DNA of 59,214 nt from Synergistaceae bacterium DZ-S4. Its GTDB lineage: Bacteria; Synergistota; Synergistia; Synergistales; Synergistaceae. Shown piece after piece: positions 15,094 through 22,815 of the stretch (positions are counted from its first letter, which is position 1; each line of letters begins with the position of its first letter). Under the pieces are notes generated by a model. The model was not told the origin of the DNA. It did not search any database and worked only from the letters and a program-made list of their open reading frames with translations. The stretch is taken from contig JAPCWD010000013.1 of assembly GCA_025943965.1 (NCBI GenBank), forward strand, positions 1 through 59,214, written 5' to 3'. The position numbers were made by a program, and so were the translations under genes.

Positions 15094-16095
15094 CTACAGC
15101 AGTTCCGCTATCTGCACGGCGTTGAGCGCAGCCCCCTTGCGGAGGTTGTCGGATACGACCCACATTGAGACCGCGTTGTCGAGTCCTGTGTCTCTCCTTA
15201 TCCTTCCCACATAGACCGCATCTTTACCTGCGCCGCTTACGGGCATGGGATAGAGCGCGTTTTGGGGATCGTCTTCCACTGCCACTCCCGGCGCGGAGCG
15301 GAGGACCTCCCTGGCCCTGCAGGGCGAAAGCTCCTTCTCGAACTGGGCGGTGATGCTCTCCCCATGGCAACGGAATATTGGAACTCTTACCGTTATTCCA
15401 CTGACTTTCAGTCCGGACAGGTGCATTATCTTGCGCGATTCGTTGACCATCTTCCATTCTTCTTCCGATATTCCCTCATCATCAAATGCCCCTATGTGAG
15501 GCAGGAGGTTGAAGGCTATCTGATGAGGATAGACTCCGTCGTCCGGCGCGCTCTCACCCCGAAGGACGGCCTCAGACTGGTCCCTGAGGGTCTGTACGGC
15601 CTTCATGCCGGTGCCCGCGACAGACTGGTAGGTGCTGATATTTACATATCTGAGGCCGGCCTCTTTATGAAGTGGCCATAGTGCCACGACTGCCTGTATC
15701 GTCGAACAGTTGGGGTTGGCTATTATCCCCCTGTGTTCCAAGACGTCCCCGGGGTTTACCTCAGGAACCACTAGAGGGACTTTTGGATCCATCCTCCAGG
15801 CGGAGCTGTTGTCTATGACCACGGAGCCCGAATCGGCTGCTGCAGGAGCCCACTTACGTGAGGTCGATCCGCCGGCGGAAAAGAGCGCTATGTCAACATT
15901 TCTGAAAGAATTTTCAGAGACTGCCTCGACAGTTATCTCTTCCCCCCTGAAAACTGCCTTCGTACCGGCAGATCTCGGCGATGCCAGCGGAATAAGCCTC
16001 GAAACAGGATAGTCCCTCTCTTCAAGGGTCTTGATCATCTCCCTGCCGACAAGCCCCGTTGCTCCTAGGATCGCTACGGATCTCATTTTCTCCAT
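15094..16095 (-). CDS. asd: Aspartate-semialdehyde dehydrogenase
   Basis: Asd reduces aspartyl phosphate to aspartate semialdehyde, the branch point to lysine, threonine and methionine. The 333-aa protein has the nucleotide-binding GATGLVG at 11-17 and the catalytic Cys130 in ANPNCSTIQ, with the FRCHGES histidine later. The ATG directly follows the lysC stop (TAAATG), with GAGG 11 bases upstream. It is the last gene of the thrC-thrB-lysC-asd operon. Confidence 0.96.
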   Translation of the reverse strand: MEKMRSVAILGATGLVGREMIKTLEERDYPVSRLIPLASPRSAGTKAVFRGEEITVEAVSENSFRNVDIALFSAGGSTSRKWAPAAADSGSVVIDNSSAWRMDPKVPLVVPEVNPGDVLEHRGIIANPNCSTIQAVVALWPLHKEAGLRYVNISTYQSVAGTGMKAVQTLRDQSEAVLRGESAPDDGVYPHQIAFNLLPHIGAFDDEGISEEEWKMVNESRKIMHLSGLKVSGITVRVPIFRCHGESITAQFEKELSPCRAREVLRSAPGVAVEDDPQNALYPMPVSGAGKDAVYVGRIRRDTGLDNAVSMWVVSDNLRKGAALNAVQIAELL

Positions 16096-17328
16096 TTAGA
16101 ATGACGCCTCCTCGATAAAGTGTTCATGGAGGGCCTTGACGGCGTCCTTCGCCCTGTTGGAGCCCACTATGCATGTAAGCGCCAGGGCCGTGGAAGCGAT
16201 CATCTCTATGTTGATCCCCTCTTCTGCCAGGATCGTGAACATCTTCGAAGGGATCTCGGGATGGTTTGCTATCCCCGCGCCAACGATCGTCACCCTCGCT
16301 ATCTCGGTGTCAAAGGAGACCCCCTGCGCCTCGATCTCCCTGCATATTTCACGCGATACCTGTATGGCGGTCTCAAGGTTTGCCTTTTTGACGAGAAAAC
16401 CGATGTCGTTTACTCCGCCCCTCATGTTGTTCTGGATTATCATTTCAGCGCCCACACCGTTTTTGGCCAGGCTGCTGAAAAGGCGCGCGGCCACGCCTGG
16501 GATATCCGGGACTCCCAGCAGGACCACCTTTGCCACCTCTGAATCGTGCACCACAGCTTTTATTATAAGACCTTCTGTTACCGGATTGCTCATCACCCAG
16601 GTACCCTCCTCTTCTGAAAAACTTGAACCCACATAGAGCGGGATGTTATAACGGGCCGCCATTTCAACGCTTCGCGCCTGAAGGACGTTCGCCCCCTGAA
16701 CAGCCATCTCCATGCACTCTTCAAAACCAATCCTGTCGATCTTTACGGGTTTTTTGACCACTCTTGGATCTCCCGTCATAATGCCCCTGACATCCTTTAG
16801 CAGCTGGCAGGATTCGGCACCGAGAGCTCCGGCTATCGCTACTGCTGACAGGTCAGAGCCCCCCCTTCCGAGGGTTATGACGTCCCCGCTGTCTGTAATG
16901 GCCTGGAAACCTGTGATGACTGCCACTATACCCTCGTTGAGCGCTCTTTCGACGTTCTTGGGCTCGATGCTGTATATCCTGCCCTCCATCGGGAAGCCCT
17001 CAGCTTTTATACCCGCCTGAAGCGCGGTGAACGACTGCGCCGCGAGCCCAAACTTCTGCAGTGCGAGGGCAAGCAGAGCCACGCTCTGCTGCTCTCCCGT
17101 GGCCAGGAGCTGGTCCATCTCACGCCCGTTGTTTGTGTTAGCGACGTCTTTCGCGAGAGCCAGAAGGTCGTCAGTCATGTTGCCCATTGCGGATACGACT
17201 ACGGCTACCCTGTACCCGCTGTCGCGGACTTTTTTCACTATCTGGGCGACATGCCTCATCCTTTCGGGTCCCGCTACGGAGGTCCCGCCGAATTTAAGTA
17301 CAGTCAGAGGGAGTTCCGCGTAATTCAT
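16096..17328 (-). CDS. lysC: Aspartate kinase
   Basis: The enzyme phosphorylates L-aspartate, the first step of the aspartate amino-acid family. The 410-aa protein begins with a kinase domain carrying KFGGTSV (12-18) and GRGGSDLSA. Two ACT domains follow at the C-terminus, typical of feedback control by lysine and/or threonine. The start overlaps the thrB stop as TAATG and has GGAGG eight bases upstream; the longer start at 17343 was rejected. Being between thrB and asd, it is under the same T-box control. Confidence 0.96.
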   Translation of the reverse strand: MNYAELPLTVLKFGGTSVAGPERMRHVAQIVKKVRDSGYRVAVVVSAMGNMTDDLLALAKDVANTNNGREMDQLLATGEQQSVALLALALQKFGLAAQSFTALQAGIKAEGFPMEGRIYSIEPKNVERALNEGIVAVITGFQAITDSGDVITLGRGGSDLSAVAIAGALGAESCQLLKDVRGIMTGDPRVVKKPVKIDRIGFEECMEMAVQGANVLQARSVEMAARYNIPLYVGSSFSEEEGTWVMSNPVTEGLIIKAVVHDSEVAKVVLLGVPDIPGVAARLFSSLAKNGVGAEMIIQNNMRGGVNDIGFLVKKANLETAIQVSREICREIEAQGVSFDTEIARVTIVGAGIANHPEIPSKMFTILAEEGINIEMIASTALALTCIVGSNRAKDAVKALHEHFIEEASF

Positions 17329-18290
17329 TATTTGCGCCTCCATACTTCGCTGACCGCATCCTTAAGCCCCATGTCTACCGCCACCTGCGGCCCGTGCGCG
17401 CTGCTGTCAAGCACAAAGAACTGTGACCTTACCCCGTGCTCCGTAAACGTCTTGCACATCGCCTCGGCGACCCTTTGAGTTGGGCCGTTGACCAGCGCTA
17501 TTACGGACGGGCCCGAACCGCTTATCGCGACACTCAGACATTCCGGCAGATCGCGTACCCGTGAGAAGATGACCTCTCCGCCGCTGAACAGCTTGCTTCT
17601 GTACTGCTGATGGAGCCTGTCATCCATGCCCCATTTGAGGTATTCCCATTTGCCTGTTGCCCACGCAGCGGTAAGCAGGGCCGCCCTTCCGAGATTGAAT
17701 ACGGCGTCTTCGAAGGGAACCTGTTTGGGAAGGGCCTTTCTTGCATCGGATGTCTTCACCCTCTCGTCGGGAACTGCGACAACGCAGAGAACTTCCGGAG
17801 GAAGAGCGGGGAGCCTGACATACCTCAGATCATCTCCGTCCCAGCAGCTTACCACCATGCCTCCCAGAAAACATGGCGCTACATTATCCGGATGCCCCTC
17901 TATCATCGTCATAGTCCTGAGAAGCTCTTCCTCGCCCGCATCATGGCACGTCAGGTGCTTTGCTATAAGCACACCGGCCACGACCGCACCGGCAGAGCTT
18001 CCGAGGCCGCGGCAAAGGGGGATGATGTTATGACACCAGAGCGATAATCCGGGGCCTTTCACACCCCATCTTTTGCAGGCCTCTTCGTATGCCCTGACCA
18101 CAAGGTTGGCTGAAGGGTCGGAGAGCTCTCTGGCTCCTTCGCCGTGAGCCTCGATCCTGTACTCATTTTCGGGCAGGAGTTCCATCACTTTAAATATGTT
18201 GTAAAGGGAGACCGCCATGCCTATCGTGTCAAAACCCGATCCCAGGTTTGCGCTTGTGGCGGGTACCCTCAGGGTGATGAGTGGGATCAA
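17328..18290 (-). CDS. thrB: Homoserine kinase
   Basis: The enzyme phosphorylates L-homoserine for threonine synthesis. The 320-aa GHMP kinase has PATSANLGSGFDTIG at the N-terminus and the ATP loop CRGLGSSAGAVVAG near residue 95. The start is TTG, overlapping the thrC stop in TTGA, with GGAGGTGA before it. Homoserine dehydrogenase, which makes its substrate, is not in the window. Confidence 0.95.
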   Translation of the reverse strand: MIPLITLRVPATSANLGSGFDTIGMAVSLYNIFKVMELLPENEYRIEAHGEGARELSDPSANLVVRAYEEACKRWGVKGPGLSLWCHNIIPLCRGLGSSAGAVVAGVLIAKHLTCHDAGEEELLRTMTMIEGHPDNVAPCFLGGMVVSCWDGDDLRYVRLPALPPEVLCVVAVPDERVKTSDARKALPKQVPFEDAVFNLGRAALLTAAWATGKWEYLKWGMDDRLHQQYRSKLFSGGEVIFSRVRDLPECLSVAISGSGPSVIALVNGPTQRVAEAMCKTFTEHGVRSQFFVLDSSAHGPQVAVDMGLKDAVSEVWRRK

Positions 18291-19327
18291 CCTTTCATCA
18301 CCTCCAGGAGTTCATCAAGAGAATCTCCGATCTCTATGGGCCTTCCGACCTGAGACATCGCTGTATCGGGATCTTTGAGCCCGTTGCCGGTAAGGACCAT
18401 GACGACCTTTATGTCCTTAGGCAGGCGTCCCTGCCTCTTTAGCTTAAGAAGTCCGGCGAGAGGCGCGCATGATGCGGGTTCCGCGAAGATGCCGCCTTTT
18501 GATGAAAGGTAATACTGTGCAGAGAGTATCTCTTCGTCTGTGACGGAGTTAAACTCTCCTCCCGATCCCCTTACCGCATCTTTGGCAAGGTGCGCGCTCA
18601 CAGGATTTCCTATCCTGATGGCCGTGGCCAGTGTTTCCGGCATGGGACAGGGCTCTCCTGTGACCAGAGGCGCGGCGCCCGCAGCCTGGAAACCCATCAT
18701 CCTGGGCAGTGCCTTTATCTTACCCATCTCTTCATACTGTCTGTAGCCTGCCCAGTAAGCGCTGATGTTCCCCGCGTTGCCGACAGGGATGGCGTGCCAG
18801 TCCGGAGCAGATCCAAGAACGTCACAGACTTCCCACGCCCCGCTCCTCTGTCCCCATAGCCTGTATGGATTGACGGAATTCACTATTGCGAATCCTTTTG
18901 TATCGGCGGCTTCCCTGGCCATTTCAAGCGCCCTGTCAAAGTTTCCTTTCACAGCTATTACTTTGGCTCCGTACATCAGTGCCTGTGCAAGCTTGCCAAG
19001 GGCGACCTTTCCGGCGGGAAGGAGGACGAAGCACGGGATCTGCGCAGCAGCAGCGTAAGCTGCCGCAGAAGCGGATGTGTTGCCGGTAGATGCGCATACC
19101 AGCGCTTTGGCGCCTGACTCCAGTGCTTTTGCCACCGCCATGACCATTCCTCTGTCTTTGAATGAGCCCGAGGGATTGCAGCCTTCAAGCTTGCCCCACA
19201 GATCAATATCCATCTCTCTGCTTATCCTGTCGAGATGGACAAGCGGAGTGCTGCCCTCCCCCAGTGTTATCCGGGGGGTCTTATCCGTTACAGGAAGAAG
19301 TTCTGCGTATTTTTCGATAACTCCCAT
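18287..19327 (-). CDS. thrC: Threonine synthase
   Basis: The enzyme converts O-phosphohomoserine to L-threonine with PLP. The 346-aa protein has the PLP lysine Lys57 in NPSGSFKDRG, and the GNAGNISAYWAG stretch lies near the middle. It is the first gene behind the T-box leader and has AAGGAGG before the ATG. It overlaps thrB by 4 nt. The compact operon order thrC-thrB-lysC-asd ties flux through the common pathway to the threonine supply. Confidence 0.96.
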   Translation of the reverse strand: MGVIEKYAELLPVTDKTPRITLGEGSTPLVHLDRISREMDIDLWGKLEGCNPSGSFKDRGMVMAVAKALESGAKALVCASTGNTSASAAAYAAAAQIPCFVLLPAGKVALGKLAQALMYGAKVIAVKGNFDRALEMAREAADTKGFAIVNSVNPYRLWGQRSGAWEVCDVLGSAPDWHAIPVGNAGNISAYWAGYRQYEEMGKIKALPRMMGFQAAGAAPLVTGEPCPMPETLATAIRIGNPVSAHLAKDAVRGSGGEFNSVTDEEILSAQYYLSSKGGIFAEPASCAPLAGLLKLKRQGRLPKDIKVVMVLTGNGLKDPDTAMSQVGRPIEIGDSLDELLEVMKG

Positions 19328-19341
19328 TTTGATTCCTCCTT

Positions 19342-19380
19342 AAAAAAATACCGCCCCTGTACTTCTACAGGAGGCGGTAT
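19342..19380 (-). terminator. T-box-controlled terminator before thrC
   Basis: The arms ACAGGAGGCGGTAT (19367-19380) and ATACCGCCCCTGT (19348-19360) form a long stem on the minus strand, followed by seven T (19348-19342). The stem ends 15 nt before the thrC ATG region, leaving room only for its SD. The antiterminator formed by the T-box motif overlaps its 5' side. Confidence 0.85.
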
Positions 19381-19613
19381 GATCCGCGATTCCACTCCGA
19401 TTCAGCCTTCCCATCCGGGAAAAGCCCTCATACGCGCTGTCCAGGGCGCACCCTGATGCCTTATCTGTTTCAGCTTCGGCACCGGCTCAAGGGTGGTATT
19501 CGGGGTAAGAACATCCGGGATCTTTCAGCGCCGGAAAAACCGGGATCCCCTCTCTGTGATGGTGCTTGTCCCTTACTATCCCTGTCATCGCCTTGCAAAA
19601 ATAAAGATTTTCG
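19342..19613 (-). promoter_or_regulatory. T-box riboswitch (probably tRNA-Thr) leading thrC-thrB-lysC-asd
   Basis: The leader of about 270 nt shows, in order on the minus strand, an AGTA specifier-loop motif (19577-19574), a CAGAGAGGGGAT stretch, GAAT followed by ACC (19497-19495), a degenerate T-box AGTGGAATCGCGG (within 19398-19384) and the terminator. ACC is a threonine codon and is followed by A, as is usual for specifiers; TAC one base earlier is the alternative (Tyr). TGGA in the T-box bulge would pair with an acceptor end TCCA. With uncharged tRNA-Thr, read-through into thrC is expected. Confidence 0.8.
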
Positions 19614-19619
19614 TGTGCG

Positions 19620-19648
19620 TTTATACATCTACTTATTATAATTGTCAA
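19620..19648 (-). promoter_or_regulatory. Strong promoter of the T-box/thr operon
   Basis: TTGACA (19648-19643), a perfect -35, and TATAAA (19625-19620) are 17 bases apart on the minus strand. The start near 19613 fits the 5' end of the T-box leader. A second promoter faces the other way 45 bases further on. Confidence 0.85.
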
Positions 19649-19693
19649 GCCAGTATCAGTGAGATCTATAGCTGATGTCCTATTATACATGAT

Positions 19694-19722
19694 TTGACTT
19701 ATAAATTGACGAGATTTAAAAT
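19694..19722 (+). promoter_or_regulatory. Promoter of the radical SAM gene
   Basis: TTGACT (19694-19699) and TAAAAT (19717-19722) are separated by 17 bases on the plus strand. The predicted transcript has a leader of about 85 nt before the ATG at 19814. No riboswitch or terminator was recognised in that leader. Confidence 0.65.
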
Positions 19723-19813
19723 TATGGTCAGCATGACGGTGTCCGAGTTCTTATCCGGTTGGGGTCTGCATGGCATATACGGGGCTTTGCGCAGATACAA
19801 AGGAGTGAGCACT

Positions 19814-21190
19814 ATGGCATTTAACATGAAGCAATACGCAGAAAAAATGGGCGTTAAGGCCGCCCTCTCGTACCTCGAAAACGATCCTGAAAAAAATATA
19901 CCCAAAGCTGTGAACTGGGTAAAGCTGTTTGACAGAAAAGGAATTTATTCGGCAGCCTATCCTGCACTGGAAAGAATTGCCTCAGACCCTCAGAACATCT
20001 GGTTCAAATTCATCAAAAGCCTCTATTCGGACATAGACCCCGATGTAAGAAAGAAACTCTTCACCAACTTCATATTGAACTCGGCAATAACCGGCTTCAA
20101 CAGGCGTGCGGAAAACGAGGCAAAGTACGACTGCAACGTACCATGGGCAATACTTATGGATCCCACGAGCGCCTGCAACCTCCGCTGCAAAGGATGCTGG
20201 GCGGCGGATTACGGAAGCTCCATGCAGCTGGAGAGGAAGATCCTTGACAGGATAGTCAGGGAAGGTAAAGAGCTTGGCACATATACCTATCTTTTCAGCG
20301 GAGGCGAGCCTCTCCTAAGAAAAGATGACATACTCTATCTATGCAAAAAACATGATGACTGCCTCTTCATGGCGTTCACAAACGCCACCCTTATCGACAG
20401 CTCCTTCGCTGACAAAATGCTTGAGACAAAGAACTTCGTTCCTGCGCTGAGCATCGAGGGCTTCGAAGAGGAGACCGACTTCCGCAGGGGGTCCGGCACA
20501 TACAGATCTGTCGAAAATGCCATGAAGATCTTTAAGGAGAAAAAACTTCCGTTTGGCATATCATGCTGTTATACGAGCAGGAACATCTCTTCGTTAGGCA
20601 GCGAAGAGTTCTTCGATCACATGGTAGAGATGGGCGCTAAGTTCGCATGGCTCTTCACTTATATCCCAATAGGCGAAAACGCTGTGAAAGACCTTATGGT
20701 AAGCGCGGAGCAGCGTGAATTCATGTACAGGCAAATACGTTCTTTCAGAAGAACCAAGCCGATCTTTACGATGGATTTCTGGAATGACGGCGAATACGTC
20801 AGGGGATGCATTGCCGGGGGGAGAAGATATCTCCATATAAACGCAAACGGCGACATCGAACCATGCGCGTTCATACACTATTCCGACTCCAACATCAGAA
20901 ACAAAAGCCTGCTTGACGCTTACAGATCGCCTCTCTTCATGCAGTACAGGACCAGGCAGCCTTTCTGTGAAAACCTCCTGCGTCCCTGTCCTCTGCTGGA
21001 TCAGCCGGACAATCTGGCTTCGATGGTCGAGGAGTCAGGAGCCCGTTCCACATATATTGACAGGCCGGAAGAGGTAAGAAACCTCACTTCCAAATGCAGG
21101 GAGCGTTCCGAAGAGTGGGCCCCGGTCGCGGAAAGGCTGTGGTCGGAAAGGTCATGGGCAAGGGATGCCGCCGTACGGCACCGGCAATAG
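19814..21190 (+). CDS. Radical SAM/SPASM-like protein of unknown substrate
   Basis: A 458-aa protein. A helical region (about 1-105) precedes the radical SAM core, whose cluster cysteines are 121, 125 and 128 (CNLRCKGC), with FSGGEPLL about 40 residues later. The C-terminal part has cysteines in GCIAGG, EPCAF, FCENLL and RPCPLL, suggesting SPASM-type auxiliary cluster binding. These enzymes modify peptides or other molecules, but no precursor peptide gene is seen nearby. The ATG at 19814 has AAAGGAG; the longer frame begins inside the promoter. It is divergent from the thr operon and followed by greA. Confidence 0.8.
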   Translation: MAFNMKQYAEKMGVKAALSYLENDPEKNIPKAVNWVKLFDRKGIYSAAYPALERIASDPQNIWFKFIKSLYSDIDPDVRKKLFTNFILNSAITGFNRRAENEAKYDCNVPWAILMDPTSACNLRCKGCWAADYGSSMQLERKILDRIVREGKELGTYTYLFSGGEPLLRKDDILYLCKKHDDCLFMAFTNATLIDSSFADKMLETKNFVPALSIEGFEEETDFRRGSGTYRSVENAMKIFKEKKLPFGISCCYTSRNISSLGSEEFFDHMVEMGAKFAWLFTYIPIGENAVKDLMVSAEQREFMYRQIRSFRRTKPIFTMDFWNDGEYVRGCIAGGRRYLHINANGDIEPCAFIHYSDSNIRNKSLLDAYRSPLFMQYRTRQPFCENLLRPCPLLDQPDNLASMVEESGARSTYIDRPEEVRNLTSKCRERSEEWAPVAERLWSERSWARDAAVRHRQ

Positions 21191-21209
21191 ATTCTCTTAT
21201 AACATCTAT

Positions 21210-21238
21210 TTGATATTTATAACTCTTTCTGCTAAAAT
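21210..21238 (+). promoter_or_regulatory. Promoter of greA
   Basis: TTGATA (21210-21215) and TAAAAT (21233-21238) are 17 bases apart. This gives greA its own short leader with AGGTGG before the ATG. Confidence 0.7.
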
Positions 21239-21282
21239 GCTCTCCGCACAGGAGTATTTCGACTTAGGTGGTGTTTGGTCAC

Positions 21283-21777
21283 ATGGCAGCAACAAAGGCA
21301 TATGACGACAAAGTAATAATGACACGCGAAGGATATGACAAACTGAAAGCGGAACTAGTGGCACTGCGGGGAGACGGCAGGGCAGAGATAGCCGCAAAGC
21401 TTCAGGAAGCGAGAGGGTTCGGCGACCTAAGTGAGAACGCTGAGTATCACGCGGCTAAGGAAGAGCAGGAAAAGCTTGAGAACAGGGTCCTTTGGCTTGA
21501 TTACCAGCTCAGTAAGGCTAAGGTCGTAGACGCAGAGGACGTCGACACAAGCTCAGTCAGCCTGGGCACGACGGTAACGCTCAAGGATCTGGATCTTAAA
21601 AAAACCTACATCTATACCCTTGTAGGCACCGAGGAAGCTGACATTAAGGAAAACAGGATCTCCGCGGCAAGTCCGGTCGGAATGGCCATAACGGGCAAAA
21701 AAGCCGACGATGAAGTGATGGTCAGGACTCCAAGGGGAATAAGACATCTTAAAATAATGAAGATCAGGCTTAAGTAA
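21283..21777 (+). CDS. greA: Transcription elongation factor GreA
   Basis: GreA binds the RNA polymerase secondary channel and stimulates cleavage of backtracked RNA. The 164-aa protein is near the usual 158. The N-terminal coiled coil contains the acidic tip GDLSENAEYHAAKEEQ, in which the Asp and Glu coordinate the catalytic metal; the C-terminal domain is FKBP-like. The ATG follows AGGTGG; an in-frame GTG at 21268 lies within the SD. A terminator overlaps the stop codon. Confidence 0.95.
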   Translation: MAATKAYDDKVIMTREGYDKLKAELVALRGDGRAEIAAKLQEARGFGDLSENAEYHAAKEEQEKLENRVLWLDYQLSKAKVVDAEDVDTSSVSLGTTVTLKDLDLKKTYIYTLVGTEEADIKENRISAASPVGMAITGKKADDEVMVRTPRGIRHLKIMKIRLK

Positions 21778-21791
21778 GCCTGATCTTTTTT
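21761..21791 (+). terminator. Intrinsic terminator of greA
   Basis: AGATCAGGCTTA (21761-21772) pairs perfectly with TAAGCCTGATCT (21775-21786) around a 2-base nominal loop, followed by a run of T. It includes the greA stop codon. The same perfect stem could slow minus-strand transcripts arriving from ddl, which converges here; 21787-21848 otherwise holds only a small GGCCCATTGGGCC palindrome. Confidence 0.88.
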
Positions 21792-21848
21792 CTTTTTCCG
21801 CGGCTCCGATCCTTTTACAGGGGCCGGTAGGCCCATTGGGCCTGATGC

Positions 21849-22799
21849 TTAAAACCTTCTCTTTACGCCGAAAGAGACCCTGATGACGCTCTCAAGGAAT
21901 TCGCCGAACCCGAGGCCATAGGCCCTTGCTGACTTCGGGACAAGGCTTGTTGCCGTCATCCCCGGGGCGGTGTTGACTTCGAGCACATAGGGCTTCCCCT
22001 CTTCAGTGACCCTGAGGTCTACCCTGCTGTATGACCTGCAGCCAAGGCTCTTGTGGGCAAGGACCGCAAGCTCCCCTATTTTCTGCGAGAGTTCCGCCGG
22101 AAATTGCGCGGGGCAGATGTACTCGGTGCAGCCGCTGGTATATTTGTTTCTGTAATCATAAAAACCAACTTTGGGCCTGATGTCTATCGCGGGGAGTGCA
22201 ATGACTTCGCCGGCTTCCCTCTCCCATACGGGGACAGTGATCTCCCTGCCCGGGATGTACTCTTCCACCAGGGCTTTGTCCTCCGATCCGTAAGCACTCC
22301 AGCATGAATCTATCCCTGCCCTGAGTTCTTCAAACGTCTCCGCCTTCGTGACCCCTACAGTGCTTCCGCCGCTGTTCGGCTTGACTATCAGGGCGCCGTA
22401 CTTTGAGAGCATATCTCTCTCTCGTGGACCCGGATACTCCCCTTTGTGTATAACAGTCCCATCAGCCAGCGGGATGCCATTTATGGAAAAGAGGAGCTTA
22501 GCTACAGTCTTGTCCATTGCAAACATGCATGCCTCAGGGCCTGAACCGGTGTAAGGAATGCCGTATGCGTCAAGGCATGTCTGGAAACGGCCGTCCTCCC
22601 CCCAGTCCCCGTGAAGGGCGATAAAAACACCGTCAGCTCCGAAGCTGTGCCATTTCTCCACAAATGCCCTTGGTGAGTGGACATCTTCCAATACCACAGA
22701 GTGCCCTCTCTCAGAAAGGGCCTCGCAAACCGCCTTGCCCGAGTTCAGTGACACTTCCCGCTCGGGACTTGTTCCGCCGTATGCTACAACAATTTTCAT
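21849..22799 (-). CDS. ddl: D-alanine--D-alanine ligase
   Basis: Ddl joins two D-alanines with ATP for the peptidoglycan precursor. The 316-aa ATP-grasp protein starts MKIVVAYGGTSPEREVSL. ALHGDWGEDG, the KPNSGGSTVGV loop and a C-terminal VLEVNTAPGMTATSLVP metal-binding motif follow. The ATG at 22799 has GAGGG ten bases upstream; the TTG at 22808 is too close to it. It is the last gene of the pyrG-lpt run. Confidence 0.96.
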   Translation of the reverse strand: MKIVVAYGGTSPEREVSLNSGKAVCEALSERGHSVVLEDVHSPRAFVEKWHSFGADGVFIALHGDWGEDGRFQTCLDAYGIPYTGSGPEACMFAMDKTVAKLLFSINGIPLADGTVIHKGEYPGPRERDMLSKYGALIVKPNSGGSTVGVTKAETFEELRAGIDSCWSAYGSEDKALVEEYIPGREITVPVWEREAGEVIALPAIDIRPKVGFYDYRNKYTSGCTEYICPAQFPAELSQKIGELAVLAHKSLGCRSYSRVDLRVTEEGKPYVLEVNTAPGMTATSLVPKSARAYGLGFGEFLESVIRVSFGVKRRF

Positions 22800-22815
22800 A
22801 TCGATCAAACCCTCT

